Shown here piece by piece: positions 16,262 through 25,129 of a stretch of 64,000 bases of DNA. Made by a program: the position numbers and the translations under genes. Each line of letters begins with the position of its first letter. The stretch's first letter is position 1. A model generated the notes under the pieces. It worked only from the letters and a program-made list of their open reading frames with translations. It was not told the origin of the DNA and did no database searches. The DNA comes from Streptomyces finlayi (GTDB lineage: Bacteria > Actinomycetota > Actinomycetes > Streptomycetales > Streptomycetaceae), in the NCBI RefSeq assembly GCF_014216315.1, contig NZ_CP045702.1, forward strand, positions 620,001-684,000, read 5' to 3'.

Positions 16262-17113
16262 TCAGCCCAGGCCGCGGGCGTCCTGCTTGAGTGCGGTGTC
16301 GACCGTCAGGGCCGCGGCGACGACGAGGCTCAGCAGCGGCTCGGGCAGCTGGTAGTGGATCTGGAGCACGTAGTTGTCCGCCGTGGTGAACATGGTCTTC
16401 GCGAGACCTTCCCAGGTCTTCGTGATCCGGGCTATCTCGGCGTCGTTGTGGTCGACGATCGCGAAGTTCCAGGCGCGCCAGTTCTCCGCCTTGATGGCGC
16501 CGACCTTCCGGCCGTCGACCATGATGGCGAAATTGATCTTGCCGATGGCGTTCTGCTGGACGATCTCACCGACCGGCTGCCCGTCCGGGCGCTGGACGAC
16601 GACCCGGGACTTGATGAACTTGGCCGGCCGCGTCAGCAGCAGTTGGGGCTGACCGTACGCGTCGCGGATCTCCAGCCGGTGCGTCAGATACTGGTCGATG
16701 CTCGCGACGAACCGGAGCACCTTGCGCAGTGCGCTCTGGCCGACCTGCACGACCGAACCGATCGTGTTGCCCTGCTGGTCGAAGACCTTGTACTCGGTCG
16801 TGACCTCGATCAGCTTGGCCTTCTGGTTCACGACCAGGACCTGCTGGTTGAAGAGCGACGCCCCACCGGGGACGACCTGCTGGGGATGCGCCGGCTGCTG
16901 GGGGTTCGCCGGCTGCTGGGCCGCCACCGCCTTCTGAGGAACCTGCGCCGGTGTCTGCGCGGGAACATGAGCCGGGGACTGCGCCGGGGCCTGCCCGCCC
17001 TGTGCCGGGTTCGTGTGCTCGGTCCACCGGGAGCCGTCCCAGTAGCGCAGCAGCTGAGGCGCGCCGTGAGGGTCCGGATACCAGCCCGCAGATACGTTCG
17101 AATGCGTGATCAC
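16262..17113 (-). CDS. DUF2510 plus phospholipid-scramblase/LURP-one-like protein
   Basis: The 283-residue protein begins with a DUF2510 motif (AGWYPDPHGAPQLLRYWDGSRWTEHT, residues 9-34), then a Pro/Gln/Ala linker of about 50 residues, then a domain with VNQKAKLIEVTTEYKVFDQQG, FIKSRVVVQRPDG and a final hydrophobic helix near PEPLLSLVVAAALTVD, which matches the scramblase-related LURP-one fold. DUF2510 appears in actinobacterial membrane-associated proteins. A role at the membrane surface is inferred; the biochemical activity is unknown. The gene is transcribed alone. Confidence 0.85.
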   Translation of the reverse strand: MITHSNVSAGWYPDPHGAPQLLRYWDGSRWTEHTNPAQGGQAPAQSPAHVPAQTPAQVPQKAVAAQQPANPQQPAHPQQVVPGGASLFNQQVLVVNQKAKLIEVTTEYKVFDQQGNTIGSVVQVGQSALRKVLRFVASIDQYLTHRLEIRDAYGQPQLLLTRPAKFIKSRVVVQRPDGQPVGEIVQQNAIGKINFAIMVDGRKVGAIKAENWRAWNFAIVDHNDAEIARITKTWEGLAKTMFTTADNYVLQIHYQLPEPLLSLVVAAALTVDTALKQDARGLG

Positions 17114-17175
17114 CTGGGCACACTATCCCGCGAACCTGCGACCCTATAGTCCTTGAATCTTCATACACCATTACG

Positions 17176-17613
17176 ATGGCGGCGATGACCAGGCTGAGCG
17201 TGCGGACGGACCGGCGACGGAGCGGCACACCCGTGCCCGCCGCTGTGGGCTGGGTCCTGGTCCTCCTGGCGACGGTGTTCTGCTGCTCGCTGAGCACCGC
17301 GGCGGCCTCGTCACCGTCGGGCGACGTCCGGCTCACCGCGGCGGCCCGTGCCATGACCCCGGCGCCGGAGACCGCCGCCTCGCTCGTGATGGCGCACGCG
17401 CCGGACAGGGGAGGCGTGGGCAGTTCCTGCCACGGCGCCTCGGACCACTCCTCAGCCGTCGTGCTGCCCGGTCCTCCCGCACTCTCCGGCCTTCCCACCG
17501 TGCTCGCCCCGGCCCAGGCCGTCCCGCTCACCGGAGGGGCCGCGATCCGCGGCCCCTCCAACGACGGTGTGGGAGCCGTCGACCGTCTCCGACTGCAGAT
17601 CCAACGAATCTAG
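17176..17613 (+). CDS. hypothetical exported or membrane-anchored protein
   Basis: The 145-residue protein has an N-terminal basic stretch, one hydrophobic helix (AVGWVLVLLATVFCCSLSTAAA, about residues 23-45) and an Ala/Pro/Ser-rich remainder with a SSCHGASDHSS segment. No domain is recognised. It precedes the DUF3105/DUF305 pair on the same strand by 90 bases and may be in the same operon. The Cys/His cluster is compatible with metal contact but that is speculation. Confidence 0.6.
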   Translation: MAAMTRLSVRTDRRRSGTPVPAAVGWVLVLLATVFCCSLSTAAASSPSGDVRLTAAARAMTPAPETAASLVMAHAPDRGGVGSSCHGASDHSSAVVLPGPPALSGLPTVLAPAQAVPLTGGAAIRGPSNDGVGAVDRLRLQIQRI

Positions 17614-17703
17614 AGGCCCGTCCCCGCCTCTGCTCCTGCCCTCACGTCCCCACGCGCCGCGCATGCCCGCGCGCTCGCGTCCCGTTGAACTCGAGGATCT
17701 GCC

Positions 17704-18366
17704 ATGGCTTCCGCCAAGAACAAGGACCAGAACCAGAACACCCCCGCCGGGGCCCGCCGGGCCAAGCTCGACGAGGCCCGCCGCAAGGAGCGGGCACGCG
17801 AGCGCCGCGTCCGCATCGCCACCATCAGCGCCTCCGTCGCCGTGGTCGCCGCACTCGTCGCCGGAGGCGGCTACCTGATGGCCGCGGCCGACGACAAGGA
17901 CAAGGCGGAGGAGCAGGCCAAGACCTCCCCGGTCACGGGCGAGCGGACCTGGGACAAGCTGAAGCAGAACCATGTGGGCACCAAGGTCGACTACCCGATG
18001 AACCCGCCCGTCGGCGGCGACCACAACCAGGTGTGGATGAACTGCGACGCCGACGTCTACACCGCGGAGATACCGAAGGAGAACGCGGTCCACTCGCTGG
18101 AGCACGGCGCCGTCTGGGTCACGTACAACGAGAAGGCGAAGGACACCGACATCAAGGCGTTCAGCAAGCGCGTCTCGAGCACCCCGTACTCCCTGATGAG
18201 CCCCATCGCCGACCAGAAGGACCCGCTGATGCTCAGCGCCTGGGGCAAGCAGGTCACGGTGAAGAGCGCCACCGACCCGCGCGTCGCCCAGTTCTTCACC
18301 AAGTACGTCCAGGGCCCGCAGACGCCTGAGCCGGGTGCCGCGTGCTCGGGCGGGCTGGACAAGTGA
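17704..18366 (+). CDS. DUF3105 membrane-anchored protein
   Basis: The protein has 220 residues: a strongly charged N-terminus (KLDEARRKERARERRVR), one membrane helix (IATISASVAVVAALVAGGGYL, about 39-59), then the DUF3105 domain with the signature YPMNPPVGGDHNQVWMNCDADVY and VHSLEHGAVWVTYN. The His-rich and Cys residues suggest a metal-binding extracytoplasmic domain. Its stop codon overlaps the GTG of the DUF305 gene (GTGA), so the two are coupled. The pair DUF3105-DUF305 is common in actinobacteria. Confidence 0.9.
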   Translation: MASAKNKDQNQNTPAGARRAKLDEARRKERARERRVRIATISASVAVVAALVAGGGYLMAAADDKDKAEEQAKTSPVTGERTWDKLKQNHVGTKVDYPMNPPVGGDHNQVWMNCDADVYTAEIPKENAVHSLEHGAVWVTYNEKAKDTDIKAFSKRVSSTPYSLMSPIADQKDPLMLSAWGKQVTVKSATDPRVAQFFTKYVQGPQTPEPGAACSGGLDK

Positions 18367-19016
18367 CCTCCGCCGTCCGCGTCCCCCGCCCCATGGTGCT
18401 GGCGGGCGCCGTGGTGTTCCTGCTGGCACTGGGACTCGTGGTGCTGACGATCGGGCAGCCGTCATCGGCGGCCTCGTCCGCCTCCGGTACGTCCTCCTCC
18501 GCGGCGCCCGCGGAGACCTCAGCGGATGTGGGCTTCGCCCGCGACATGGCGGTCCACCACCAGCAGGCCGTGGAGATGTCCTTCGTCGTCCGGGACCGGA
18601 CGGACGACGCGGACGTACGCCGGCTCGCCTACGACATCATCAACACCCAGGCGAACCAGCGCGGCATGATGCTGGGCTGGCTGGAGACATGGGGCCGGCC
18701 GAAGAGTTCGGAGCGGCCGCCCATGGCGTGGATGGGCCACCCGGTCACGCCCACGGGCGACGGTTCGCTGATGCCGGGCATGGCCACCGACGCGGAGATG
18801 GACGAGCTGCGAAAGGCCGGGGGCACGGCGGCCGAGATCCTGTTCCTCCGCCTGATGACCGTCCACCACCGGGCGGGCGCCGAGATGGCGCGGGCGGGGG
18901 CCGGTGCGGCGGGCACGGCGGAGATCAAGAACCTCGCGGCCGGCATGGTCCGTGGCCAGGAGTCGGAGATCGGGCTCATGGCGGACATGCTCAAGGAGCG
19001 GGGCGCCGGCGCCTGA
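18363..19016 (+). CDS. DUF305 exported protein
   Basis: The 217-residue protein has an N-terminal hydrophobic signal/anchor (PMVLAGAVVFLLALGLVVLTIG) and two DUF305 half-repeats, each with a paired histidine motif: FARDMAVHHQQAVEMSFVV and LRLMTVHHRAGAEMARAG. These His-His and Met-rich helices form a ferritin-like four-helix bundle that probably binds metal, perhaps copper. The start is the GTG overlapping the upstream stop codon. It is the last gene of the operon, followed by a hairpin. Confidence 0.9.
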   Translation: MTSAVRVPRPMVLAGAVVFLLALGLVVLTIGQPSSAASSASGTSSSAAPAETSADVGFARDMAVHHQQAVEMSFVVRDRTDDADVRRLAYDIINTQANQRGMMLGWLETWGRPKSSERPPMAWMGHPVTPTGDGSLMPGMATDAEMDELRKAGGTAAEILFLRLMTVHHRAGAEMARAGAGAAGTAEIKNLAAGMVRGQESEIGLMADMLKERGAGA

Positions 19017-19036
19017 CGGTGGCGGATCATCCCGGA

Positions 19037-19083
19037 AAGGGCCGCCCCGCCGCCCCGGTCCGCCGGGCGGCTGGGCGGCCCTT
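19037..19083 (+). terminator. hairpin after the DUF3105/DUF305 operon
   Basis: Arms AAGGGCCGCC and GGCGGCCCTT (10 bp, perfect) enclose a GC-rich loop that can also pair. It lies 20 bases beyond the stop codon and ends in TT. Confidence 0.7.
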
Positions 19084-19136
19084 CGCGCTGTTCGGGGGCC
19101 TGCGGCGGACGGCCGGACGATAGGGTCGACGACTAT

Positions 19137-20393
19137 ATGAAGAGCAACCTCACACCTCTGGGGCCCAAGGCGGACAAGGACACCGTGCGACGTCACAACC
19201 TGAGCCTCGTGCTGCGGGCCGTCCGGGACGAGGGCGCGGCCGGGGAAGCCACGAGGGCGGGGGTGTCCGCCCGGGTGGGGCTGACCCGGGCCGCCGTGTC
19301 CTCGCTGGTCGAGCAGCTCCTCGACAGCGGCTTCCTCACCGAGTCCGGCAAGACCTTCAGCGGGCAGGCGGGGCGGCCCGGTACGGCCCTCAAGGTGGCG
19401 CGTACGGGCCCGGCGGGACTCGGCGTGGAGATCAATATCGACTACGTCTCCGTGTGCGTCGTGGATCTGGCGGGCACGGGGCGGGTCCGCCAGACCGAGC
19501 ACCTCGACAACCGGGGCGCGCCCCCCGGCGAGGTGCTGACACGGGCGGCGGGGATCGCCGCCCGCGCCCTCGGATCGGCGCGCGAACAGGACCTGCACCC
19601 GGTCGGGGCGGCGCTCGCGCTGCCCGGCCTGGTGTCCGGCGGTTCGGTGCGCCAGGCGCCCAACCTCGGCTGGAACCAGGTGCCGGCCGAGGAGCTGTTC
19701 GCGCACGCGCTCGCCGGGCTGCGCCCCGGCCGGGCGGCGCTGCCGGTGAGCTCGGAGAACGAGGCCAATCTCGCGGCACTGGCCGAGCTGTGGTTCGGCG
19801 GTCTCGGCAGGACGCGCAGCTTTCTCTACCTGACGGGCGAGATCGGCGTCGGCGGAGCCCTGGTGCTGGACGGCGAACTGCTGCGCGGTGCGCACGGTTT
19901 CGCCGGGGAGATCGGGCATGTGGTGGTGGACCCGGCAGGTCCGGAGTGCCGTTGCGGTTCCCGTGGCTGCCTGGAGCAGTACGCGGGACAGGCCGCGCTG
20001 CTGCGGGCGGCGGGCATCGACGAGACCGCTCCCGGTCCGGTGGCCGAGCTGGAGCGGCGTGCCCGGGCGGGCGACGCGCGGGCGGTGGCGGCGGTGGCGG
20101 AGGCCGGGCGGATGCTGGGCAGGGTGCTGTCGGGCGCGGTGAATCTGATCGACCCGGAGGCGGTGGTGCTCGGCGGGATCTACCGGAGCCTGATGCCGTG
20201 GCTGGCGCCGCCCGCCGACGGGGAACTGACGGGGCGCGTGGTCTCCGGCCTCTGGTCCCCGGGCAGCGGACGGCTGCGCGCCTCGTCCGTCGCGGGGGAC
20301 GCGGCGCGGGGTGCGGCGGCCCTGGTGATGCAGGACGTGCTGGCCGACCCGGTGGCGTACGCCGGGCGCGACGAACCGGAGGTGTCACGGTGA
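19137..20393 (+). CDS. ROK-family regulator, probable xylose repressor (XylR-like)
   Basis: The 418-residue protein has an N-terminal winged helix (about 25-70: ARVGLTRAAVSSLVEQLLDSGFLTESG) and a ROK sugar-kinase-like domain with the glycine-rich segment FLYLTGEIGVGGALVLDGELLRGAHGFAGEIGHVVVD and the zinc-binding motif ECRCGSRGCLEQYAG. This is the architecture of XylR/NagC/Mlc repressors. The nearby xylA and xylB genes make xylose control the best guess. It is translationally coupled to the next gene by a GTGA overlap. Confidence 0.88.
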   Translation: MKSNLTPLGPKADKDTVRRHNLSLVLRAVRDEGAAGEATRAGVSARVGLTRAAVSSLVEQLLDSGFLTESGKTFSGQAGRPGTALKVARTGPAGLGVEINIDYVSVCVVDLAGTGRVRQTEHLDNRGAPPGEVLTRAAGIAARALGSAREQDLHPVGAALALPGLVSGGSVRQAPNLGWNQVPAEELFAHALAGLRPGRAALPVSSENEANLAALAELWFGGLGRTRSFLYLTGEIGVGGALVLDGELLRGAHGFAGEIGHVVVDPAGPECRCGSRGCLEQYAGQAALLRAAGIDETAPGPVAELERRARAGDARAVAAVAEAGRMLGRVLSGAVNLIDPEAVVLGGIYRSLMPWLAPPADGELTGRVVSGLWSPGSGRLRASSVAGDAARGAAALVMQDVLADPVAYAGRDEPEVSR

Positions 20394-20827
20394 CCGCGAC
20401 CTGGGACCCCGCGGGCGCGGGTGTGCTGACGTTGCCTTCCGGCCTGCTGGTGCGGGGCCGGGGGCTTCGCCGTCCACTTCCGGTCGGGGCCGTGCCGGTG
20501 TTCGGGGTGTATCTGCTGGGCAAGGAGCCCGAGCCCGTCGCCTGGGAGTCGCGGTGGGTGCGCTGGCCCGACTTCCGGCTCCCCACGGACCGGGTGCGGG
20601 CCCGGGAGGTCTTGGGTGCGGCGCTGGCGCGGGCGGCGACGGACCGGGTGGAGGTGGTGTGCGGCGGCGGCATCGGGCGTACGGGGACGGCCCTGGCCTG
20701 CATGGCCGTACTGGACGGGGTCCCGCCGGACCGGGCGGTGGCGTTCGTCCGCCACGGCTACCACCACCGCGCTGTCGAAACCCCCTGGCAGCAGCGGTTC
20801 GTACGCCGTTTCGGCGCCCTGGTGTGA
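20390..20827 (+). CDS. small protein-tyrosine-phosphatase-like protein
   Basis: The 145-residue product contains VEVVCGGGIGRTGTALACMAVL, the C-x5-R phosphatase loop of the dual-specificity/tyrosine phosphatase fold, with Cys and Arg in place, followed by a helix and a VRHGYHHRAVETPWQQRFVRRF tail. The usual His before the catalytic Cys is Val here. Substrate unknown. It overlaps the end of the ROK gene (GTGA), so it is made with the xylose regulator. Known relatives are Streptomyces proteins annotated simply as protein phosphatase. The coupling to a ROK gene is worth noting. Confidence 0.8.
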   Translation: MTATWDPAGAGVLTLPSGLLVRGRGLRRPLPVGAVPVFGVYLLGKEPEPVAWESRWVRWPDFRLPTDRVRAREVLGAALARAATDRVEVVCGGGIGRTGTALACMAVLDGVPPDRAVAFVRHGYHHRAVETPWQQRFVRRFGALV

Positions 20828-20831
20828 GGCG

Positions 20832-20900
20832 GACGGGCGCGGGTGCGTACGGCGTGGGCCAGTCCCCCACCGTTACGCGGGACCCGCTCCCGCGCCCGTC
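20832..20900. terminator. convergent terminator between phosphatase gene and xylA
   Basis: GACGGGCGCGGG and CCCGCGCCCGTC are perfect 12-bp arms around a 45-base loop that itself contains GTGGG/CCCAC-type pairing. It fills the 89-base gap between convergent genes and can serve both. Confidence 0.6.
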
Positions 20901-20916
20901 AGGTACGTCGCCCGGG

Positions 20917-22086
20917 TCAGCGCACCCCGAGCAGGTGGTCCATCGCCAGCTGGTCCAGGACCTCGAACGCCATACCGCGCTCGGCGGCCGCCGTGATGTC
21001 GAACTCCTCGAACGCCGAACGGTCGGCGAGCAGTCCCGCGACCCCGTCCTCGGCGGTGGGCTGGGCGAGCTCGTCCAGACGGGAGGCGAGGAGCGCCTCC
21101 TGCACGGCGGGGTCGGCGCGGAAGGCCGCGGCGCGCTCCTTGAGGATCAGGTAGTTGCGCATGCAGCCTTCGGCCGAGGCCCAGACGCCCGCGTAGTCCT
21201 CGGTGCGCGGCGGCTTGAAGTCGAAGTGGCGCGGCCCTTCGTAGCCGCCGCGCTCCAGCAGGTCCACCAGCCAGAACGCCTGGCGCAGGTCACCGGCGCC
21301 GAAGCGCAGGTCCTGGTCGTACTTGATGCCGGACTGGCCGTTGAGGTCGATGTGGAAGAGCTTTCCTGACCACATCGCCTGGGCGATGCCGTGCGGGAAG
21401 TTGAGCCCGGCCATCTGCTCGTGCCCGGTCTCCGGGTTCACGCCGACCAGTTCCGGGCGTTCGAGGCGCTCGATGAAGGCGAGGGCGTGGCCGATCGTCG
21501 GCAGGAGGATGTCGCCGCGCGGCTCGTTCGGCTTGGGCTCGATGGCGAAGCGGAGGTCGTAGCCCTGCTCGGTGACGTAGTCGCCCAGCAGGTCGAAGGC
21601 CTCCTTCATCCGGTCGAGCGCGACCCGGACGTCCTTCGCGGCGCCGGACTCGGAGCCCTCGCGGCCGCCCCACGCGACATAGGTGGTGGCGCCGAGCTCG
21701 ACGGCGAGATCGATGTTGCGGAGGGTCTTGCGGAGTGCGTACCGCCGTACGTCCCGGTCGTTCGCGGTGAAGGCCCCGTCCTTGAAGACCGGGTGGGTGA
21801 AGAGGTTCGTCGTGGCCATCGGCACCACGAGCCCGTTGGCGTCCAGCGCCTGCCGGAACCGCTTGACGAGCCCCTCCCGCTCCGCGTCCGTCGAGCCGAA
21901 CGGGATCAGGTCGTCGTCGTGGAAGGTGACTCCGTACGCGCCGAGCTCGGCGAGCCGCCGCACGGACTCGACCGGGTCGATCGCCTCGCGGGTCGCGTCA
22001 CCGAACGGGTCGCGCCCCTGCCAGCCCACCGTCCACAGACCGAAGCTGAACTTGTCCTCCGGTGTGGGCGTGAAGCGTTCCGTCAT
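20917..22086 (-). CDS. xylA: xylose isomerase
   Basis: A 389-residue protein with all features of the actinobacterial class I enzyme that interconverts D-xylose and D-xylulose (and D-glucose and D-fructose). The catalytic His lies in VTFHDDDLIPFG, the second catalytic motif is YVAWGGREG, and the metal ligands lie in FAIEPKPNEPRGD, VNPETGHEQMAGLNF and LFHIDLNGQ, with the final ligands in GPRHFDFKPPR. Two Mg2+ or Co2+ ions are bound. The ATG at 22086 (MTERFTPTPEDKFSFGLW) matches the family start. It is divergent from xylB and convergent with the ROK-phosphatase pair. Cytosolic; likely repressed by the ROK protein. Confidence 0.97.
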   Translation of the reverse strand: MTERFTPTPEDKFSFGLWTVGWQGRDPFGDATREAIDPVESVRRLAELGAYGVTFHDDDLIPFGSTDAEREGLVKRFRQALDANGLVVPMATTNLFTHPVFKDGAFTANDRDVRRYALRKTLRNIDLAVELGATTYVAWGGREGSESGAAKDVRVALDRMKEAFDLLGDYVTEQGYDLRFAIEPKPNEPRGDILLPTIGHALAFIERLERPELVGVNPETGHEQMAGLNFPHGIAQAMWSGKLFHIDLNGQSGIKYDQDLRFGAGDLRQAFWLVDLLERGGYEGPRHFDFKPPRTEDYAGVWASAEGCMRNYLILKERAAAFRADPAVQEALLASRLDELAQPTAEDGVAGLLADRSAFEEFDITAAAERGMAFEVLDQLAMDHLLGVR

Positions 22087-22302
22087 CGTCTGGCCGCCTT
22101 CGAGTGCTGTCGGGTCCGGTACCGGCAGCACCGGCCGACCCTATTTGTTCACTGTCATGACTAATCATGCACGGGGCACCCCTGTGACGTAACCCCCCAC
22201 CCTCCACGAATCCGAATCACCCCCTGGCCGGGGGCGCGACGATCACGTAATTTGTTTCCCGCACGATCAAATCCTGTTTCCCCCGGCGAGAAGAGGTAGC
22301 CC
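22087..22302. promoter_or_regulatory. xylA/xylB divergent promoter region with two dyads
   Basis: The 216-base gap contains two AT-rich zones. One holds CATGA-ctaa-TCATG (22156-22169), a 5-bp-arm palindrome 70 bases before xylA. The other holds ATTTG-13-CAAAT (22250-22272), about 30 bases before xylB. Both are plausible operators for the ROK regulator, but neither has been matched to a published XylR site. Confidence 0.55.
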
Positions 22303-23784
22303 ATGCCGCCGCGCAGTGTCGTCATCGGCGTGGACAGCTCCACCCAGTCCACCAAGGCGGCGGTGACCGACGCCGTGACCGGCGAGCTGCTCGCCGTCGG
22401 CCGCGCCCCGCACACGGTCACCGGCGAGGGCGGGGCCCGCGAGAGCGACCCCGAGATCTGGTGGCAGGCACTGCGCCTGGCGGTGGCCGCCGGGCTGAAG
22501 GAGTCCGGAGCCGGCGCCGCGGCCGTCACCGGGATCGCCGTCGCCGGGCAGCAGCACGGCCTCGTCGTGCTGGACCGTGAGGGCCGGCCGCTGCGCCCGG
22601 CCCTGCTCTGGAACGACACCCGGTCCGCCCCTCAGGCAACCGCTCTCACCGCGGCACTGGGCGGACCCGACGCCTGGACCGCGCGGACCGGCTCCGTACC
22701 GGTCGCCTCCCTCACCGCGACGAAGTGGCAGTGGCTGCGCGAGAACGACCCCGGCAGCGCGGCGGCGGCCGCCGCGGTACGACTCCCGCACGACTTCCTG
22801 ACCGAGCGGCTCACCGGTACCGCGTTCACCGACCCCGGCGACGCCTCGGGCACGGGCTGGTACTCCACGGCCACCGGCTCCTACGACGCCGGCCTGCTCG
22901 CGCTCCTCGGCCTGGACAGGTCACTGCTTCCGGAGGTGGCCGCCACCGGCGGGACCCGGACCGGCTCCCTGACCACGACCGCCGCCGAGGCGCTCGGGCT
23001 GCCGGCCGGAATCGCCGTCGCCGCGGGCACCGGCGACAACATGAGCGCCGCCGTCGGCCTCGGCCTGGGCGGCGCCGGGCTCCTGGACCACCCGGTGCTC
23101 AGCCTGGGCACGTCCGGGACGGTGTTCGCCGCGTCCCGGACCCGGCCCGTCCCGGCGGCCCTCTCCGGCTTCGCCGCGGCGGACGGTACGTACCTTCCGC
23201 TGGCCTGCACCCTCAACTGCACGCTCGCCGTCGACAAGGTGGCCGCCCTGCTGGGCCTGCACCGCGACGACGCCACCCCAGGCGGCGAAGCGGTCCTGCT
23301 GCCCTACCTGGACGGCGAGCGCACCCCCGACCTGCCCCTGGCGTCCGGTCTGCTCACCGGGCTGCGGCACGACACGACCCCGCAGCAACTGCTGGGCGCC
23401 GCCTACGAGGGAGCCGCCTTCACCGTGCTGCGCGCTCTCGACGGACTGCTGCGCGCCTGCGGTCTCGACCCGGCCGATCCCGCCGTCGCGGCCCGTCCGC
23501 TGCGACTGATCGGCGGCGGGGCCGGCGGCCGTACCTGGGTGGAGACCGTGCGCCGGCTCTCCGGGCGCCCGCTCGTCGTGCCCGCGGGTGGTGAACTGGT
23601 CGCCCGGGGCGCCGCGGCGCTGGCCGCGTCGGCGGCCGGCGGCGGGGACCCGGTGGCCGTGGCGGCCTCCTGGAACACCGGCCTGGATGACCGTCAACTC
23701 CCACCGGTCGAACGGGACATGGACACCTGGGAACGCGTCGGTTCGGTGCTGGAGCGGGCCGCGGTGCCCGTACTCGGAGGCTGA
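22303..23784 (+). CDS. xylB: xylulokinase
   Basis: The 493-residue protein belongs to the FGGY kinase family: VVIGVDSSTQSTKAAVTDA (phosphate 1), GIAVAGQQHGLVVLD, ALLWNDTRSAPQA, the catalytic Asp in AVAAGTGDNMSAAVGLG, and the adenosine motif LRLIGGGAGGRTWVETVRRLSGRPLV. It phosphorylates D-xylulose to xylulose 5-phosphate for the pentose phosphate pathway. The ATG at 22303 follows GAGAAGAGG. It is divergent from xylA and completes xylose entry. Confidence 0.95.
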   Translation: MPPRSVVIGVDSSTQSTKAAVTDAVTGELLAVGRAPHTVTGEGGARESDPEIWWQALRLAVAAGLKESGAGAAAVTGIAVAGQQHGLVVLDREGRPLRPALLWNDTRSAPQATALTAALGGPDAWTARTGSVPVASLTATKWQWLRENDPGSAAAAAAVRLPHDFLTERLTGTAFTDPGDASGTGWYSTATGSYDAGLLALLGLDRSLLPEVAATGGTRTGSLTTTAAEALGLPAGIAVAAGTGDNMSAAVGLGLGGAGLLDHPVLSLGTSGTVFAASRTRPVPAALSGFAAADGTYLPLACTLNCTLAVDKVAALLGLHRDDATPGGEAVLLPYLDGERTPDLPLASGLLTGLRHDTTPQQLLGAAYEGAAFTVLRALDGLLRACGLDPADPAVAARPLRLIGGGAGGRTWVETVRRLSGRPLVVPAGGELVARGAAALAASAAGGGDPVAVAASWNTGLDDRQLPPVERDMDTWERVGSVLERAAVPVLGG

Positions 23785-23854
23785 ACCGGGGTCGCTGACG
23801 AACGCTCACCGCACGCGTTTTGGGATGCCACCGGATCTTCAATAGGATCCGGCG

Positions 23855-25129
23855 ATGATCATAAGAAGACGGCTGCGGGCCGGGGTGTGCGTACTGCTCG
23901 CCACCCTGGCCGCGTGGCTCGGCACCGCCCTCCCGGCCGCCGCCGACGAACCCACCGGCACCCCATCCCCCAAGGTCGAGCTCGTTCTCGACGTCAGCGG
24001 ATCCATGCGCGCCCGCGACATCGACGGCCAGTCACGGATGGCCGCCGCGAAGCGGGCGTTCAACGACGTGCTGGACGCGGTGCCCGAGGAGGTGCAGCTC
24101 GGCATCCGGACGCTCGGTGCCGACTACCCGGGCGACGACCGCAAAACCGGCTGCAAGGACACCAAGCAGCTCTACCCCGTCGGCCCGCTCGACCGCACCG
24201 AGGCCAAGACGGCGGTCGCCACGCTGGCTCCGACCGGCTGGACGCCGATCGGCCCCGCGCTGCTCGGCGCGGCCGACGACCTGGAGGGCGGCGAGGGCAC
24301 CCGCCGGATCGTCCTCATCACCGACGGCGAGGACACCTGCGGGCCGCTCGACCCGTGCGAGGTGGCCCGTGACATCGCCGCTCGCGGAGTGCACCTCGTC
24401 ATCGACACGCTGGGTCTGGTGCCCGACGCCAAGATCCGTCAGCAGCTGACCTGCATCGCCGAGGCCACCGGCGGCACCTACACGGCCATCACACACACCG
24501 ACGAACTCTCCGGACGCGTCAAGCAGTTGGTGGACCGCGCCGCCGAGCCCGTCGTCACTCCGGTGGCGGCCGAGGGCGCCGACCGCTGTTCCGCGGCCCC
24601 GGTCCTCAAGGCCGGCCTCTACACGGACCGCGAGAAGTTCGGCGAGCACCGCTGGTACCGGGTGGACGTACTGCCCGGTCAGGAACTGCGCGCCTCGGTG
24701 AGCGTGGCGGCCGACCGTGCCGTCAACAACGACTACGGGGTCCTGCTGCGGGCCCTGACCGTGCACGGCCGCGAGATCGTCCGCGGTTCCGAGGCCGGCA
24801 CGGGCCGCACGGACGTGATCTCGTCCGGGCTGCGCTATCCCAAGGCCGGACAGGACGGCACGGACGACGAGGAACCGACCCCCGAGGCCGTCTGTCTCCA
24901 GGTCGGCAACTCCTTCTCGGCGCCCGCGTCGGTGAAGACCTCGCCCGGCCTTCCGGTCGAGCTGACCATCGACGTGGTGGACGCTCCGGACGAGGCTGGC
25001 GACGTGGCCGCGTTCGGCCTCGGCCGCGGCTGGTGGCTGCTCGGCGTGCTCGTCCTCACCGGACTGGTCGCGGGCCTGCTGGCCGGCTGGATCTCGCGCT
25101 GGCGCGTCGCCGTATGGAGGACCAACTGA
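23855..25129 (+). CDS. secreted/membrane-anchored VWA-domain protein
   Basis: The 424-residue protein has a signal peptide (basic MIIRRRLRAG, then hydrophobic core, ending near PAAADE), a VWA domain with a complete MIDAS motif (VELVLDVSGSMRARDIDG; later a Thr in APTGWTPIGPALLGA and ITDGEDTCG), a middle beta-rich region, and a C-terminal membrane helix (WWLLGVLVLTGLVAGLLAGWIS) with a short basic cytoplasmic tail. It is therefore displayed on the outside of the membrane. Its stop codon shares one base with the next ATG (TGATG), so the two products likely form a pair. The function of such Streptomyces VWA proteins is unknown. Confidence 0.87.
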   Translation: MIIRRRLRAGVCVLLATLAAWLGTALPAAADEPTGTPSPKVELVLDVSGSMRARDIDGQSRMAAAKRAFNDVLDAVPEEVQLGIRTLGADYPGDDRKTGCKDTKQLYPVGPLDRTEAKTAVATLAPTGWTPIGPALLGAADDLEGGEGTRRIVLITDGEDTCGPLDPCEVARDIAARGVHLVIDTLGLVPDAKIRQQLTCIAEATGGTYTAITHTDELSGRVKQLVDRAAEPVVTPVAAEGADRCSAAPVLKAGLYTDREKFGEHRWYRVDVLPGQELRASVSVAADRAVNNDYGVLLRALTVHGREIVRGSEAGTGRTDVISSGLRYPKAGQDGTDDEEPTPEAVCLQVGNSFSAPASVKTSPGLPVELTIDVVDAPDEAGDVAAFGLGRGWWLLGVLVLTGLVAGLLAGWISRWRVAVWRTN

